This document shows, in pieces, positions 27,601-40,300 of a stretch of DNA of 64,000 nt (positions are counted from its first letter, which is position 1; every line of letters begins with the position of its first letter). The notes below the pieces were generated by a model, which searched no databases, was not told the origin of the DNA, and worked only from the letters and a program-made list of their open reading frames with translations. A program made the translations under genes and the position numbers. The stretch comes from Prinia subflava (Eukaryota; Chordata; Aves; Passeriformes; Cisticolidae): contig NC_086249.1 of NCBI RefSeq assembly GCF_021018805.1, forward strand, positions 80,750,472-80,814,471, read 5' to 3'.

Positions 27601-29077
27601 CTCATTTTGCACTTAAGATGTGTGCACTTCAAAGGGTCAGGCTGGATGTACAACTAGTAGTTCAGCAACCTACGCAATATTCTTTAAGCTGCCAAAGGCA
27701 GCTGGAATATTGTGAGATCAAGCTTTCTTTTATGCAATTTCCATATTTACCTTATTTATCTTGCATTAAGCTAAAGAAATTTATGTATTGGGGGAAAAGA
27801 GAAGGAAATATTTCTTTCAATATTTCTGAAAATCAGCATTAGTTCAGATCTACCTTGAATTTAGCAGTGGCTGAAGAAATCTTTATTTTTCCTAACCCTT
27901 CTGTAACATCCTTATTTAGATCTTTCAGGTTTCTGGATCTCACTAAATTCGAGGGAACTTGCTGAAAGGCAAGGCTGCAGGACTTGAAAACACCAATCCA
28001 AGCCAATGCTCTTGGTATCTCCAGGCTTCTCCCAGCAGAACCAGGACTTGGCAATGGCCAGTCATTAGATGCTGATTGAAATAGAGAAGTCTCTGGGGGG
28101 GAAAAAAGCCAACTCTGCTTCAGTTGGTAAGTCCTGATATGGAACCTTTTCCTTTGGGGGATGAGAAGGATTTAATCTTTTGTGGCGTGGAGCAGTCTGG
28201 CACAAATCCATTACACGATTCCCATACACCAAACACACCTTCTTCTGTCTCCACCCCAACCAAAGAGCTCTGCTCAGCTCCATTAAACAATTCTGTATAA
28301 ATTGCCATATTGACATACTTCTCATTTATCTCAGCTGGAGTTTTTATTTTGGCTGTATTTTTAGAAGAATTCAGTCTTCTCAAAAGTATTGGTCACCCAG
28401 ATTGAGTGATTCTTTGGGCACTGTCTGGCGAGCATGATAGTGAGTTAATTTTCATGCTGTCGGCTCACAATGTTTGATAACCTAACCTGTGACAATTTCA
28501 GAAGCCTAATAAATGGTGCTTCAGTTTTATTTACTGATATTTCACTCAAATATGAATGGAATCTGACCATGGAAATATTAAATTAGCTCTATCATGCCCT
28601 TCTCTGTCAGAAGGAAGTGAATTATGAACAATAAATAAGTGCTGAATGAAATACTCTCAGAGCACTTTGACTATGCCTATGGTTTATTAGAAATGAAGCA
28701 ATTCCACTTCATCTGTCCTGTCCAGGTTCTCCAAGTCCCTGAGACATTATTAAGGGAAAATTGGTCTTCGGTATCTCAAATGAATGACACACAAAACAAG
28801 AGGTTTTTTGAAAATGTGAATTTTTAAAGCTCAAGTTCCCTCTCTTAGTTCCTTAGGATACAAGCAGCAGATAAATGTTTGTTTTATATAAAAGATAAAT
28901 CCAAAACATAATATTGGCAAAACTGGAAGATGTAGATCTACATGAACTGAGCAGTCGTTTTGGGAGAGAAGCTGGACAGGAGGAGGAAGGGCTGATAAAA
29001 AAGCCCTGGAGTGGCCTGCAGTTAATGGGGGAATGCAACTCAAGCAGCTGAAGGATAAACAAGCTAGAGGGTTGTGT

Positions 29078-29098
29078 ATTCATTCATTCATTCATTCA
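29078..29098. repeat. (ATTC)n microsatellite
   Basis: About five uninterrupted ATTC units. The unit resembles no CR1 tail, so this is ordinary slippage sequence. Confidence 0.9.
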
Positions 29099-29119
29099 CT
29101 CAGGATTTTGGGGCAGGGA

Positions 29120-29162
29120 AGCTATTATGCTGGAGGCTAAATATGCAGCTATTATGCTGGAG
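29120..29162. repeat. Direct repeat of 16 bp at 27-bp spacing
   Basis: AGCTATTATGCTGGAG occurs at 29120-29135 and again, unchanged, at 29147-29162. The 11 bp between the copies are not repeated. Confidence 0.85.
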
Positions 29163-32100
29163 ATGAGGAAGCACATGGGAGGAAGATGTCCAGTCTGGAC
29201 AGACTTTATTGCAGTGCTTCTCCTGTTGCCTAGGCAGGAGGTGCTTCAGGAATTGCTGTCCTCCCCCCCTTGCAATAGCTCTGCCTCCCACCGCAGGAAA
29301 AATCAGCTTGGCTTGGGACTTCCTCTAAAGTGACCAAATCTCCATTGGTCTCCAAAAAGGATCAGGTTCCTCATCTCCATTTGTCAAAGGCAGTCAGATG
29401 AGTGAGTCAGAACCAGTCCTCTGGTTCTTCTCTACATTGTACTGCGTCAGGGTAACAATAACATTTCATGGGGCAGCATAAATGGTGACGAAAGCATGAT
29501 GAACCACTGCTCCTGCTACAAGGGGTGTGGGGGTGCAAGAATGAGTGCTGTGGGGGAAATGCTGGACCTGCCATGGGGCAACCCCATCCAACTCCAGAAG
29601 GTCTCTCTTGTCAGTGGAGCACTGCTGCTGCTGGGGCTGGAGCCTCACACTCATCTCTTTCTCACTGTTCTAAATGTACCACTCCTGTTGCACCTCTGTC
29701 CAGTGCAAGCTACCAGAATTTAAGGACTATGAGCTTTGTGAATGACAAGTTCTTTCATTTGTGGACCCCTACTGCCTCCTTTTAAGCCAACTGATGCAAG
29801 TAGGGAAGAAATGAACGTCAGGGAAAGAGGAGGTGTGACGGCCTCCTTCAGCTGCACGAGAGTAGGAGGTTGCAGTAGGGCTGAGGAGAGGTGGCACTTT
29901 GTTCTGTCACGTGTCCTGGGGCAGAAGGAGATGCCACTCATTGGCCTTGTCTGGTCACTGCCCATTTGCCTCCATGGGTAGTGTTGGGACCAGGAGTGTG
30001 TGTTTGAAGTGTTTCATCCAAGCATCCTGCTTGACTGTGCTTTGGCTCTGTTGCAGGGTTGTCTTGAAGCACATGAATTTGGTACTTTTCAAAGGGAACT
30101 GAGTGGGAAGATGCAGCCCACCACACGTCGTGCCCCCCAGCTGGTAATGGACATGGAGTGCATGGCTGCAGAGTGCAGACTTGTGTGGTAAAGCTCACCA
30201 GGCTCCCACAGCAGGGCCCTTAGGTCTCAGCACCAGCTCTTCCACTCTGACAATCCACTGGGACTGCAGGACATGTGCTGATGTAGGCAGACACTTCCTC
30301 TTCCAAAGTGTCCCCATGAACTTTTGGAGCATGCAACGGAGTTGGCTGAGTCTTGCTTTTCCACGGGATAAAAATTAGTTCCCTCCAACTTCTTGAAGAG
30401 TCGGGGAATCATAAATTGGGAATGGGGAAGTTGATCTGCATTTTTGAAAATCCTTTAGTTTCTCCTTTTGATTTTTTTTTAATCACCCAAATATATACAT
30501 GTAACATTTGAGCCTTCAAAGTAGAATTGATGGGTACATAGCCCTTGTCTGTTACTTTTCAAAAGCCTGAGCTATTTAATTCTCCTTAAAATAAAAATAG
30601 AAGTGGTAAATTTTACACTAGCTGACAGAGACTATTTTTTTTCTGTCCAAGTCAAGTCAAGAACATAAATGTTAATTGCATTCATGTATGTTTCCCTGCT
30701 ATGACGTTAAGTGAGGGCGGAATAAGAAGGACTTCTCTGGCAGAAAGAGAATTTTCAGTCTGTGATTAACATAAATCAGGAATTCAAATCTGGGTGGCTC
30801 CCAAGTGAACCAATTAAAGCATCACAGAGCCCTAGATCACCCTGTCTTTCAGACTTCCAAGTGGAAATGCAAATAAAACCGCAATGTGGTTGTATGGGTT
30901 AAGTCACAGCTTTTAGGAGAGGACTGAGCGAGAGAGATTGGCTTTTTTGTCCAGCTGAAGAGCTAATTCTTGTCACCCTCACACTGAGCTTCACGTCACT
31001 TCCTCAGTAAAGCTCCCTTCAAATCCCTTGGCCTACTTCCATGAATGAGGGCAGCTAAGTCAACCCTGCTGTGATGAGCAGGTCACCAGCTAGTCCTCCT
31101 TGCCAGGGGATGCCCATCACTCTGAAAGTCTCTTTATTGTTTTGATTTTCCCTACATCTCTCTAACTTTTGTGATATGCTTTAAAACTTAAGTTGTAAAT
31201 CCATCCTGTGCAAGAGAGTGGCTTTCTAAACCAAGTCTCATTCAGCATGGGAAATAGGTAGAATGTACTCTCAAAGTAGTATTTTAAATTCAGCTGTGGT
31301 GGAAATGGATCATTGTGAAGGTCGTCACCTTAAGGAGATTTTAAACCTCAAATTGGTTGAAAATATGTAGTAAATGTTTCCTTAAAGTGGAGAGATCTAC
31401 TGCAGTGTGAGTGAAAACAACACATAAAACCCTTGAGTCAGATTTCAAAATTAGGACGAATGTGTTTGCTGTATCCCCAAATTAATGCTGTGTGGAAGTA
31501 AGAAGTAACTTTGAAACTGAAACAGAGCCGAGGCTGGCTTTGGAGTAATTTTATTCCACAGGCCTTCCAGTTACTGAAAAACAAATGTGGCATGCTTACC
31601 ACCTTTTATGTGATGGGGAAAGTGACCACCAGGAGGAATCCTAGAAATATTTCTAAATCTGGAAGCACTCCAAGATGTGGAAATAATTACTTCAGTAAAA
31701 AAAGAAAGCTTGGAATGCTTTCAAGGAATTAACATAATCTTTCTCAAAACTACAACAACAACCAAAAGAACCAGGAACGAGGAAAATTTGGATCCTTTGT
31801 ATCAAGAGACAGCCAAAGCCCTCAAAGCACACTGGCTGCCCTGAAAGCATATTTATTCAGCTTTCAGCAGATGATTAGCAGAAATGAGACTTAACAGGGC
31901 AGAGATCCTCAGTGTAGGACCTGCCAGGAGAATTTGGAATTTGATGTTAAAGTGGAATAAAAGGAACTGTGTTTGGTTTAGTATGTCGTTAAACCATTCA
32001 AAAGTTCGTGCTTTGAGATAGCTTGGAACTTCTCAGATTTTGAATCTGAAAAACATTTGCTATTCTTTTACTATGACTCATAAGAACAAGTCAGATGGAT

Positions 32101-34015
32101 AAAGAGAAGTTGATTTCATATTAGTGTGTTGGTTTTGTGCACAATTGTATTCAGGAGATTAAATTCTTGGAATGGACACAGTAACTCCACATCCTTTTTG
32201 TTTTAGGCTTGTACTCTTATCTTCAGAAAAACAAGGTAATTTTATTCCCTGGGAAAATGTCTCTGCTATCATCTTAGACTGGTACAAACAATATTTCTAG
32301 GGAAGGAACAAGGACATGAGTTTCTTTTTGCTTGACTGCAGAGTGCTCCTGTGTTCAGCGATCTGTATTTTTTCTGCTGCATTTGAGATTTTTTTTCTTG
32401 TTGCTGCTTGTGGGATGTGCTGTGCCTATGGCAGCGCAGGGCTGGCAGGACTGGGGAGCACCTGCTGCAGCCAAAGCAGAAGCCAGCCTGCTGTCCTCCC
32501 TGGGATGATCCTATTCTTTCACCTTGCATGTAGCAATGGCAAAGGTAAGCTAGCAAATCCTCATAGAGAAGTAGCAGTTAAAAGTACTTATTGATGGCTG
32601 CTTTATTTATAAGGGCCTTCAATGCATCAGGTTAAATAATACAATTAATTTTAGGAGTGGGAAAAGTCTGGACAAATTGGAATTTTAAAATTCTTTACAT
32701 TCTAAATTTAAGGAATTTTCCTGAGTGTATTGTTTGCTGTAGTCATCTTAACTATTTTTCAGATAATTCTATGTAATTTGGGGGATCTAAAATGGTTAAT
32801 TTAGTTTTGTGATGTTCTCCACTCTGTACACATACCAAATTCTTAAATTGTTCCTGCTTATATCTCATAGCTCTTCCTTTTTGTCACTGCTGCCGGTCTT
32901 GTGTTTAGAAGAAGTGGTGATGTGCACCACAGAAGGCGCAGCATTGTTGCCAGGGTTGTTCAAAAGCTCCACAGCCTGGCCATGTCACCACATGTGGCAT
33001 CTCACAAGGCTCTGGCTGGGCATTAGCACATCCCCTCAGGTGCACTCTCCTGAGAGCCCTTGCAATGACAATTCCAGCCAGCATCTGACAATGCCTGTCC
33101 TCAGTGCCTCCCAGGAAGGGGTGTGACCATATTCATGGGTGAGCCTTCACGCTTGAATTTCTTGTGAGCGGTAGAGGCAAACTCTTTCTTTTCAGAGCAA
33201 GGATGTGTGGCTCTGAAATTGTCAGTTTTATCTTCCCGACAGAGGCAGCTGCCTCACAGATATCAGTAATGTGAGGTAGAAATGAGAAGACCAAGTAAAC
33301 AAACATAAAGGAGCAGAGAAATGCGTTTCCTATCTGAAAATGTAGAGTGTGCTGTGGATAATACAGCCAGGAAAGGTCTGTCACAAGATTCATAGTCCCT
33401 GGGCATATTTCATTCATTCATGAATGGTGCTTACAAAGCAGATAATTTGAGCTGGTTTTACCTTCACAGCGTTGACAGAGAAATATTTTCATCCTCTACA
33501 ACAGCTCTTAAACAATAGCCAGATCACATTGCGTGCACAGGGTGATGTGCTCAGGGGTCTGCAGGGTTTCTCAGGTTTCTTGCTGCCGTACGTATTTGTT
33601 ATCACAGCAGACAACAGAGCCTGTAATGGAATAGGTACGTGACTCCATTCCGTCTGCAGACACAGTTTTGAATTTGTACATTTTTCCTTTCCATCTTCCT
33701 GCTGGTAAAACAACCACAGATGAATAGTAAAACAGGGCATTTAGTATGTGGAAGCAGGAGGTGTGGATAACATTTCTTCGCCTGGTACAAAATCTTGTTT
33801 TACTTTCAAGGAAACGCAGAGCCAAGCTTGATAATTTTAGACCATTTTTACAGCATGGAGAGGCTTCCTGAAAAGCACCACTGATAGGAGGTGTTGATCT
33901 GTAAACCACAGACCTTGCCCTCAGTGTTCTCTCTGTGAAGTGCTGAAGCCCTAGTATCAAGTGCTCCTTACATCCACCACATGTTTCTCACTGCTGTTTT
34001 ACTTTAAGTATTCCT

Positions 34016-34110
34016 AAAAAAAAAAAAAAAACCAAACAAAACCAAAACACACACTTCCCCCAAATTAACAAAAAACAAAAGTAAATCACCCCCCCCAAAG
34101 AACCCCAAAA
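34016..34110. repeat. A-rich / C-rich low-complexity tract
   Basis: A run of 16 A (34016-34031) is followed by CCAAAC and CAAAACAC words and a C8 run near 34089-34096. It could be the decayed poly(A) end of an insertion, but no recognisable element precedes it. Confidence 0.8.
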
Positions 34111-37100
34111 CCACATCACCACAGACTAGCTAGATCAAAGAGGGAAAAAGTCTAAATTTTAAATTCATGTTACTTGAAAAACAGATTACAGAAGTGCTCC
34201 AGTTATGATTATCATCTGTCTCACAATGTATTTTCTCTCGGATGTATTCTAAACCCCTCTTCCCACATAAGGGCTCTCTTCCCCATCCTCCTCTTTTGTC
34301 ATTTAATTTAATAAATCATCGGAGCAAATGTGCCATGTAAATTGAAATATGCAGGAGAGTCATACAGGCTGAGAAATGATGGGGATTATCATAAGAGAAG
34401 GAAATTCTGTAAGTAAATACTGGCCTCTCTAATTCTGACCAGTTTTGGTGTGTTTTGAAAAATCAGATTGTGCTTTTTTCTTTCAGTAAAGAGTATCTCT
34501 TGGACTAGAAATGAAAATTGTTTACTTCATGGGATGAGACTTATTAACACTTATAAGTAGTAAACAGCAATATTTATCTCCCAGGCGATTGTATTTTCTT
34601 GATTAGAGCCTAAGATGAGTAGCTGGGGTTTTTAACCATTTATGCTAACCAAATAAGTTTTTACAATTAATGCATGCACTGCGAGATAACTAGTTTTTCA
34701 GCAAAATTTGCCTTCTCCTTTTTAGACAGGAAAATCATCTGGTGGTGTTTCACCACTAAAGCAGACAAGCTTTATCTACTCATATCCCTGAAGATGTGAG
34801 TTAAAAACCTTCTTGATTTGTAAAACTACATTCCTATTTTTAAAAAATACGCTTGGAACACCAAATTTGATTAAAGAGAGGATTTGCCACTGGCTTTTCC
34901 CTGTCCTGTGGAGAAGAAATGGCCAATGGACATGCCTGTACATGGCCTCCAATGGGTTTTCCTCTTCACCAGAGCAGGACCAGAAGGCTGCACCAGCCTC
35001 CAAGAGCTTAGTTTTTTATGGAAGCTGAAAACCTGGAGACTCCTGATGGATTTATGAGACTTGGCACTAGCTGGGAGGAGGGTAGCACTTATGTGAGGAA
35101 TAGTTTGCACTATCAATCTCATCATTTATTAATCTTTTCAGATGTTTCTGAGCAAAATGCACACTGTGCTAATCTGTTTCTAAGTGGATAAGGAGGCGTG
35201 GGGGCTTGGCATGTGGTCAAATCACATCATCTCAGCAAGTGATTGCCCTTCCTTGAGATGTCAAATGGTGCCTTAACCCCATGGCTGGGTGGGCTGGGAG
35301 CTGGCAGGGAGGACCAGGGAGGCTTCACCAACCCCAATTAACTCTTCAGCACCAGCCCCCAGCAAGACCTGGTCCAGGTGTCATACCTACAGCTGTACCT
35401 CAAGGAGCCAAGAACAGCAGATTTTCTGAAGCAAGTCAGAAAGCTGGTGTCTCACTAGTTATGAAAGATGAAGCAAAATAGTCCTTTTCCCTTGGGGTGA
35501 CAATTTAGGGAAACAACGGGGGACTAAAAGGACTTGCCTTCTGTGTATCTTCTGTTTTAAATAAAACTTGTGCTCAATGTCACACCCATGACATAAACAA
35601 AAGATGGTGGTAAAGATTTACGACCGAATTTTACAAACATTATTAAAAAATTATTGCTAGATACTGTGTACACAAAACACTGAAAAGGAAATCTATTTTT
35701 ATTAAAGTTTGGAATTTGAAAGTGGGAGATACTGCCAATAATTTTTCTAAAGTCTGATTTATAAATGGAGTGCTAATGAATAATTCCACAAATGGAACTA
35801 CATGGAGTAAACCAAGGAGGCACATTTTTGCTGCTGCTGGTACAAGAATAAATCTGAGTGAGTAAATCTGCTGTGTATTGCCAATTTTTATCGTACTTGG
35901 AAGTGGAAATATAATTTAGTGCAATAGTTAAAGAATGTAAAACCTCTGTACAAGAGGGCCAGACTCTCCCAGTTGTAGGAGCACCCTTGACAGTGCCAGT
36001 CCTCCAGGCAGGGACTCACAGGGCATGCAATGGTCTACACTCTGCTGCTGGAGAACCTTATTGGCATTCAGTATTAGCAGGGCATAGGCAAATTGTACCT
36101 AAATTCCCTTTCCCAGCCTTATGGAAGAGCTGTCGTTGGGTCAAGTGCCTCTCCCTCTGTCTATCCTCCTGGAGAAGATGGGAGCTGCCTGGCCTTGGAA
36201 GGAGCAGGTATGGGCAGTGCTGGCTGCCACAGAGGAGCCAGGGCTGGAGAACACCGGAGGTATCTCCTCTTAATGTCAATTAGAGCTAAACAGTGTTTGC
36301 TGAGGGAGGGGTTTATTACTGTTGCTTAGGTTGTTAGCTTAATGAGATTAGACAAGATCTAATGAAAGGAGACAAGTATGTAAGTTTGTAGTAGTTAAGC
36401 TGCTCTGCTCCGGGATTTTCTGGGGCTGTGACATGGCATGCTCTAATAGCCTGTTCCCTGTCACATCGTCCCGTTCCCACAGGTGCCTGACTGAAAGCTG
36501 TCACAGTGTCAGCACTGGCATTTCCCTTGTACTGAGCTGGCAACGGGTTGTCAGTCCGATTCAACTGGCAGTCCTACGTGCACATGATCAAATGATGGCA
36601 TCCTTTAACAAACCACGAGCTGTGCAGCCAGATTCATTCCTGACAAATGGATCAGCACAGCCCCTCTGTCCGGTTTACCCAGCACAGCTGCCTCCCAGGG
36701 CTGCTTAGCCAGGGAAGGGGCAGCTGCAAAGTGACAACTGCCCATCACAGAGAAAACAGTGGGAAAAACTCAAGGGAAACCCGTACAGCTGATGATGGAA
36801 AAAATGCTCACTGGGAGGGGTAGGCAAAGTTCTGCAGCTGAGATGAGAGGTTGGTCAGATAGTCCAAGAAACAGCAAATGCCTCCTGCAGAGCTGAGTAT
36901 TGGTCAACACATTGTGGAGGATGAGAACAAAAACTTGTTCATCTACAGCATCTCCAATGCAGTTTTCAAATCATCTTCCAGACTTGGCTTCCTCAGACAT
37001 CTAAAGAGGGAAGGTGAAGCTGTAACTATAGAGATTGGGAATAATTTGGCAGCCATTGGCAATCCAGAACAGGTTACCCTGAGTTACTGCATTTTTAAGG

Positions 37101-37142
37101 AGTTTGGTGTCAAAGGCACCTCTGGTTTATGACTAGATGATG
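34111..37142. other. Intronic stretch, no element recognised
   Basis: AT-rich sequence with chance frames under 100 codons; nothing with a domain and no RNA gene seen. Confidence 0.5.
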
Positions 37143-37396
37143 ACAGAATCACAGAATCATTCAGGTTGGAAAACCTCTAAGATCTTCACGTCCAACCATC
37201 TTCATAGTACTACCATGTTCACCACTATACCATATTCCCCCAGGGCCATCCATATACTTTTGAACACTTCCAAGTGTGGTGTTTCCCTGGGCAGCTAATT
37301 CCAATATTTGACCACCTTTTCAGTGAAGAAATTTTTCCTAATATCTAATCTAAATCTCCCTTGGCCCAGCTTGAGGCCATTTCCTCTCTTTCTGGA
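37143..37396 (-). mobile_element. CR1 LINE 3' fragment, antisense, second subfamily
   Basis: The + strand begins with 'acagaatcacagaatcatt', then 'caggttggaaaacctctaag', 'tccctgggcagctaattcca' and 'cagtgaagaaatttttcctaa', and ends with 'ttgaggccatttcctctc'. This is the antisense 3' end of a CR1 of the type with 'ttggaaaagacctctaag', different from the copy at 24.2 kb. It is 5'-truncated after about 250 bp, as usual for CR1. Confidence 0.93.
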
Positions 37397-40300
37397 GGAA
37401 TTCACAATAAATTAAAATGAAATGCAGGAGGGAGTTTTAATGTCATTATGTATTTATTTTTTCAGGAGGAAATAGTCATTACTGTGTTGGAACAGCCAAA
37501 GAATTATAATTCTTTCGAATCTTTTAAAAAAGAAACTGAGGAACTGATAGGTGCCCAGTGTGCTTAAAACCCCCTTGGGGAACTGCATTAAAATAGAGAC
37601 AAGACATTGCAAGAAAGTAGAATATTTTCTGCCATGCCAAGAAGTCACCACTGCTTAATTAATTAGAGTTTCTCATTTCTGAAACACAGAGTATCCAGCT
37701 GTCTCATGCCCTCCCCTCTGCATATGTGTCATGTACTCAGAATTTATGTCAACATTTGCCATCTCATTGAGTGCCTCCATCCTTTAGCCGTGTGATAGGC
37801 CATTGTAATTTACTGCCTCATATTACCAGTCATTCCCATTAGCACCATTAACACCAGGGGAGCTTTTGTTTTGCATAAACACCTTGTGCTGACCTTCCTC
37901 GGAGAATTTCCCCATCAAGGAAAGACTCCTTGCAGATGTCTCACTACTGTTAGGATGTATGTTGAGGAAGCAGGGAAAGGATGTGAATCATGTAGGAATT
38001 TACACTGAACAAAATCTTCTATTTTTCTTCCTTTCAATGTGCAGTCTTTTCTCTTTTTTCCTTAATGATATTTTTGCTGGAATACTTTTTGCAGAACAGA
38101 AGACTGGAACTCTTCAAAGCTGCAGTGCCAAGTGTCTCCTCTCCCTCCTATTTCAAAATAAATCATTCTCCTGGTGGTAATGAGCAATACAGAAAAATGC
38201 AGGCAGTGAGGATTTTGCCAGGGAGAGAGATTTGTAGCGCTGTGCTTTGGCTTCTATGCAAAGTTCTATTTAATGACACTGCCACAGAAGGAGTATTATA
38301 TTATGTGTCCCACTGCTCAAGCCTTCAGTCTCGGCATTGTATAAGCACACACTTTTTCACATTTATAAGCAGCAAGCGATTCCAGAGAAATTCCTGTTCC
38401 AGCTACACAACTCAACAGACCACAACTGTGTCATTACCTCACCCTGCTGGGGCAAGTCCTGCTTCTGCAGCTGCAGAGGGTCTCTGCCAGCTGCCCTGGG
38501 AGCCTGCACAGCCCACAGGGCGAGGGAGCTGTTCCTCCCTCTCACAGCACACTCAGGATCGGGGGGCAGCAGCAGGGCTACAGCCGCTCTTCAGCATCTG
38601 TGGAAACCCTAGATGGAAGAGGAGTTGTGGGGACACTGCTGGTCCTTGGCTCTCAGTGGGTCCAGGGGGAACCTGGACCCATTAACCTGCCACTACTGAT
38701 GCAATGAGACAACCTGCACAAAAAGCAGTCTGCTGATCCCTAATGTTTCGTGTGTTTCCCTGCTAAATTTTTCTTGATTTTGGAGGGAAAGTTAGGAGAT
38801 TGCTTTTCCTGTTGGATTAACCAGGTTATTTTGACATTCAGACACAGTATAAACAGGTTTTTACCTTGGAAATCTGGAGCTTAGAAGAGCTAAGCTGTTG
38901 TTTGAACAAAATTAATTTTACTGTCAGAACAAAATATTTCTGAATATTTCTGTTTCTCAGGAGTTGCTTGAAAATTCCAGCTTTCATTTGGGCAGAATAT
39001 GCAGAACAAGTAATATTCATAAATAATCTCTACAGCCTCACCTAGTTAGAAGAACCCCGTGCCTGTCCCACCAGTATGCCTTGACCTCATTCTGAGGGGC
39101 AGATGAGACCATTTAACAGCATTCCCAGCATTTTCTCCCTGGTAAGATAACCAAGCTGTGCTGGGCTTTGCTTCCATGGCGCAGAAGCACATCTGCTGGG
39201 AGCACAAGGAGAGGTCCCCGTCTTGGCACAGCCATTCCTTCACAAAGATCAGTGTAAACCTGGGCTGAACTGCAGCCAGGAGCGCGGATGGAAGTGCCCA
39301 TATCCTGTTACCGAGCTCCAGTTTAATCCCTCCAGCTGAAAGCTGACCTACAGCAGATGCTGTCTCAGCAGCTTCCACGAGTCAGAGATGTCCAGGCATG
39401 GTATATTCAACATATAGGGCCACTTTCTCTGCTGGTGTTAGTTGCCCCAGCTCTAGTGACACCACCAGCATTACACCAATGCTGGTGGTATCACTAGATC
39501 ATGCCATAAATAAGATCAGGCCCTAATTATCTGAATTTGCCATGGCTCATGTTTTGCTCATGACACAGAGGCAGATTTTTGAGTCAAGAGGCCCTTTGTT
39601 AACACATTCCTGCATTTCTCAGTATCTGATCTGCCAAAAGTAAAGTGGCTCTTGACACTTATTTCCTCTGAGCTGCCTTTTCAGCAATGGCTTAACCTTG
39701 ATTTACAGTACTGTCAGCGGATCACAAGGCCCATCTACCTGGGAGTTTCAGGGCACTGTTATTTTTGGAGACAGTTGCCAGCTCTGTTCTTGGTCAAGTG
39801 TCTGTGGTTGACACTGTAGTGACTAACATGCTTATTCTGGGGACACTTGCCTGAGGCTCTGGCACGGCTGAAGGATTCTTTCTGTGACACCTTACTTGCA
39901 ATGCCCAGGAGAAGATACTGGCCAACGTGGCCTCACAGACCCCCATCTCAGATGAATATTCACTTTTCTCCCATCATTATCATTTGGGGCTTTTTAGCAG
40001 GAGATGAATGCACCTTAATGCTCTAATAAACAAAGATACTACCCTTAGAATCTGGCAGGGGGAAGGACAGCTTTATGCATGAGGAAAGGGGTGTTTATAT
40101 GAACGGTCTTCCAGTTATCAAAAAGCAATTGTAGTTTTCCTTGATTTTTACAATTCTTCATTTGGGGCTCAAGGCGCTTCATTTTCCCAGCAGGAGACCT
40201 GGAAAATGTGGCTTGCTTTGGCATTTCAGCAGCACTTTCTGGCACATGTGGGATTTATGGCTGGTTTGATGAAGTTAAAGCTGGCACAGCTTTTCCGCAG

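Larger units (their letters stand above)
24631..33999. other. Intronic stretch, no gene; simple repeats only
   Basis: Frames stay below about 105 codons and none carries a recognised domain. I see an ATTC microsatellite at 29078-29098, a 27-bp-period direct repeat at 29120-29162 and a somewhat GC-richer stretch at about 29200-30250. No transposon of a family I recognise was seen. Confidence 0.5.

Noticed and set aside
38065..38685. Longest open frame of the window, 206 codons on the + strand
   Set aside because: No recognised domain, a low-complexity Ser/Ala/Thr-rich second half, no promoter or splice context and overlap with frames on both strands. A single frame of this length is plausible by chance in 64 kb of moderately GC-rich DNA.
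39453..39497. Hairpin as a microRNA precursor
   Set aside because: The stem is only 20 bp and does not extend into the flanks; canonical precursors have about 30 bp or more. A repeat relic is more likely.
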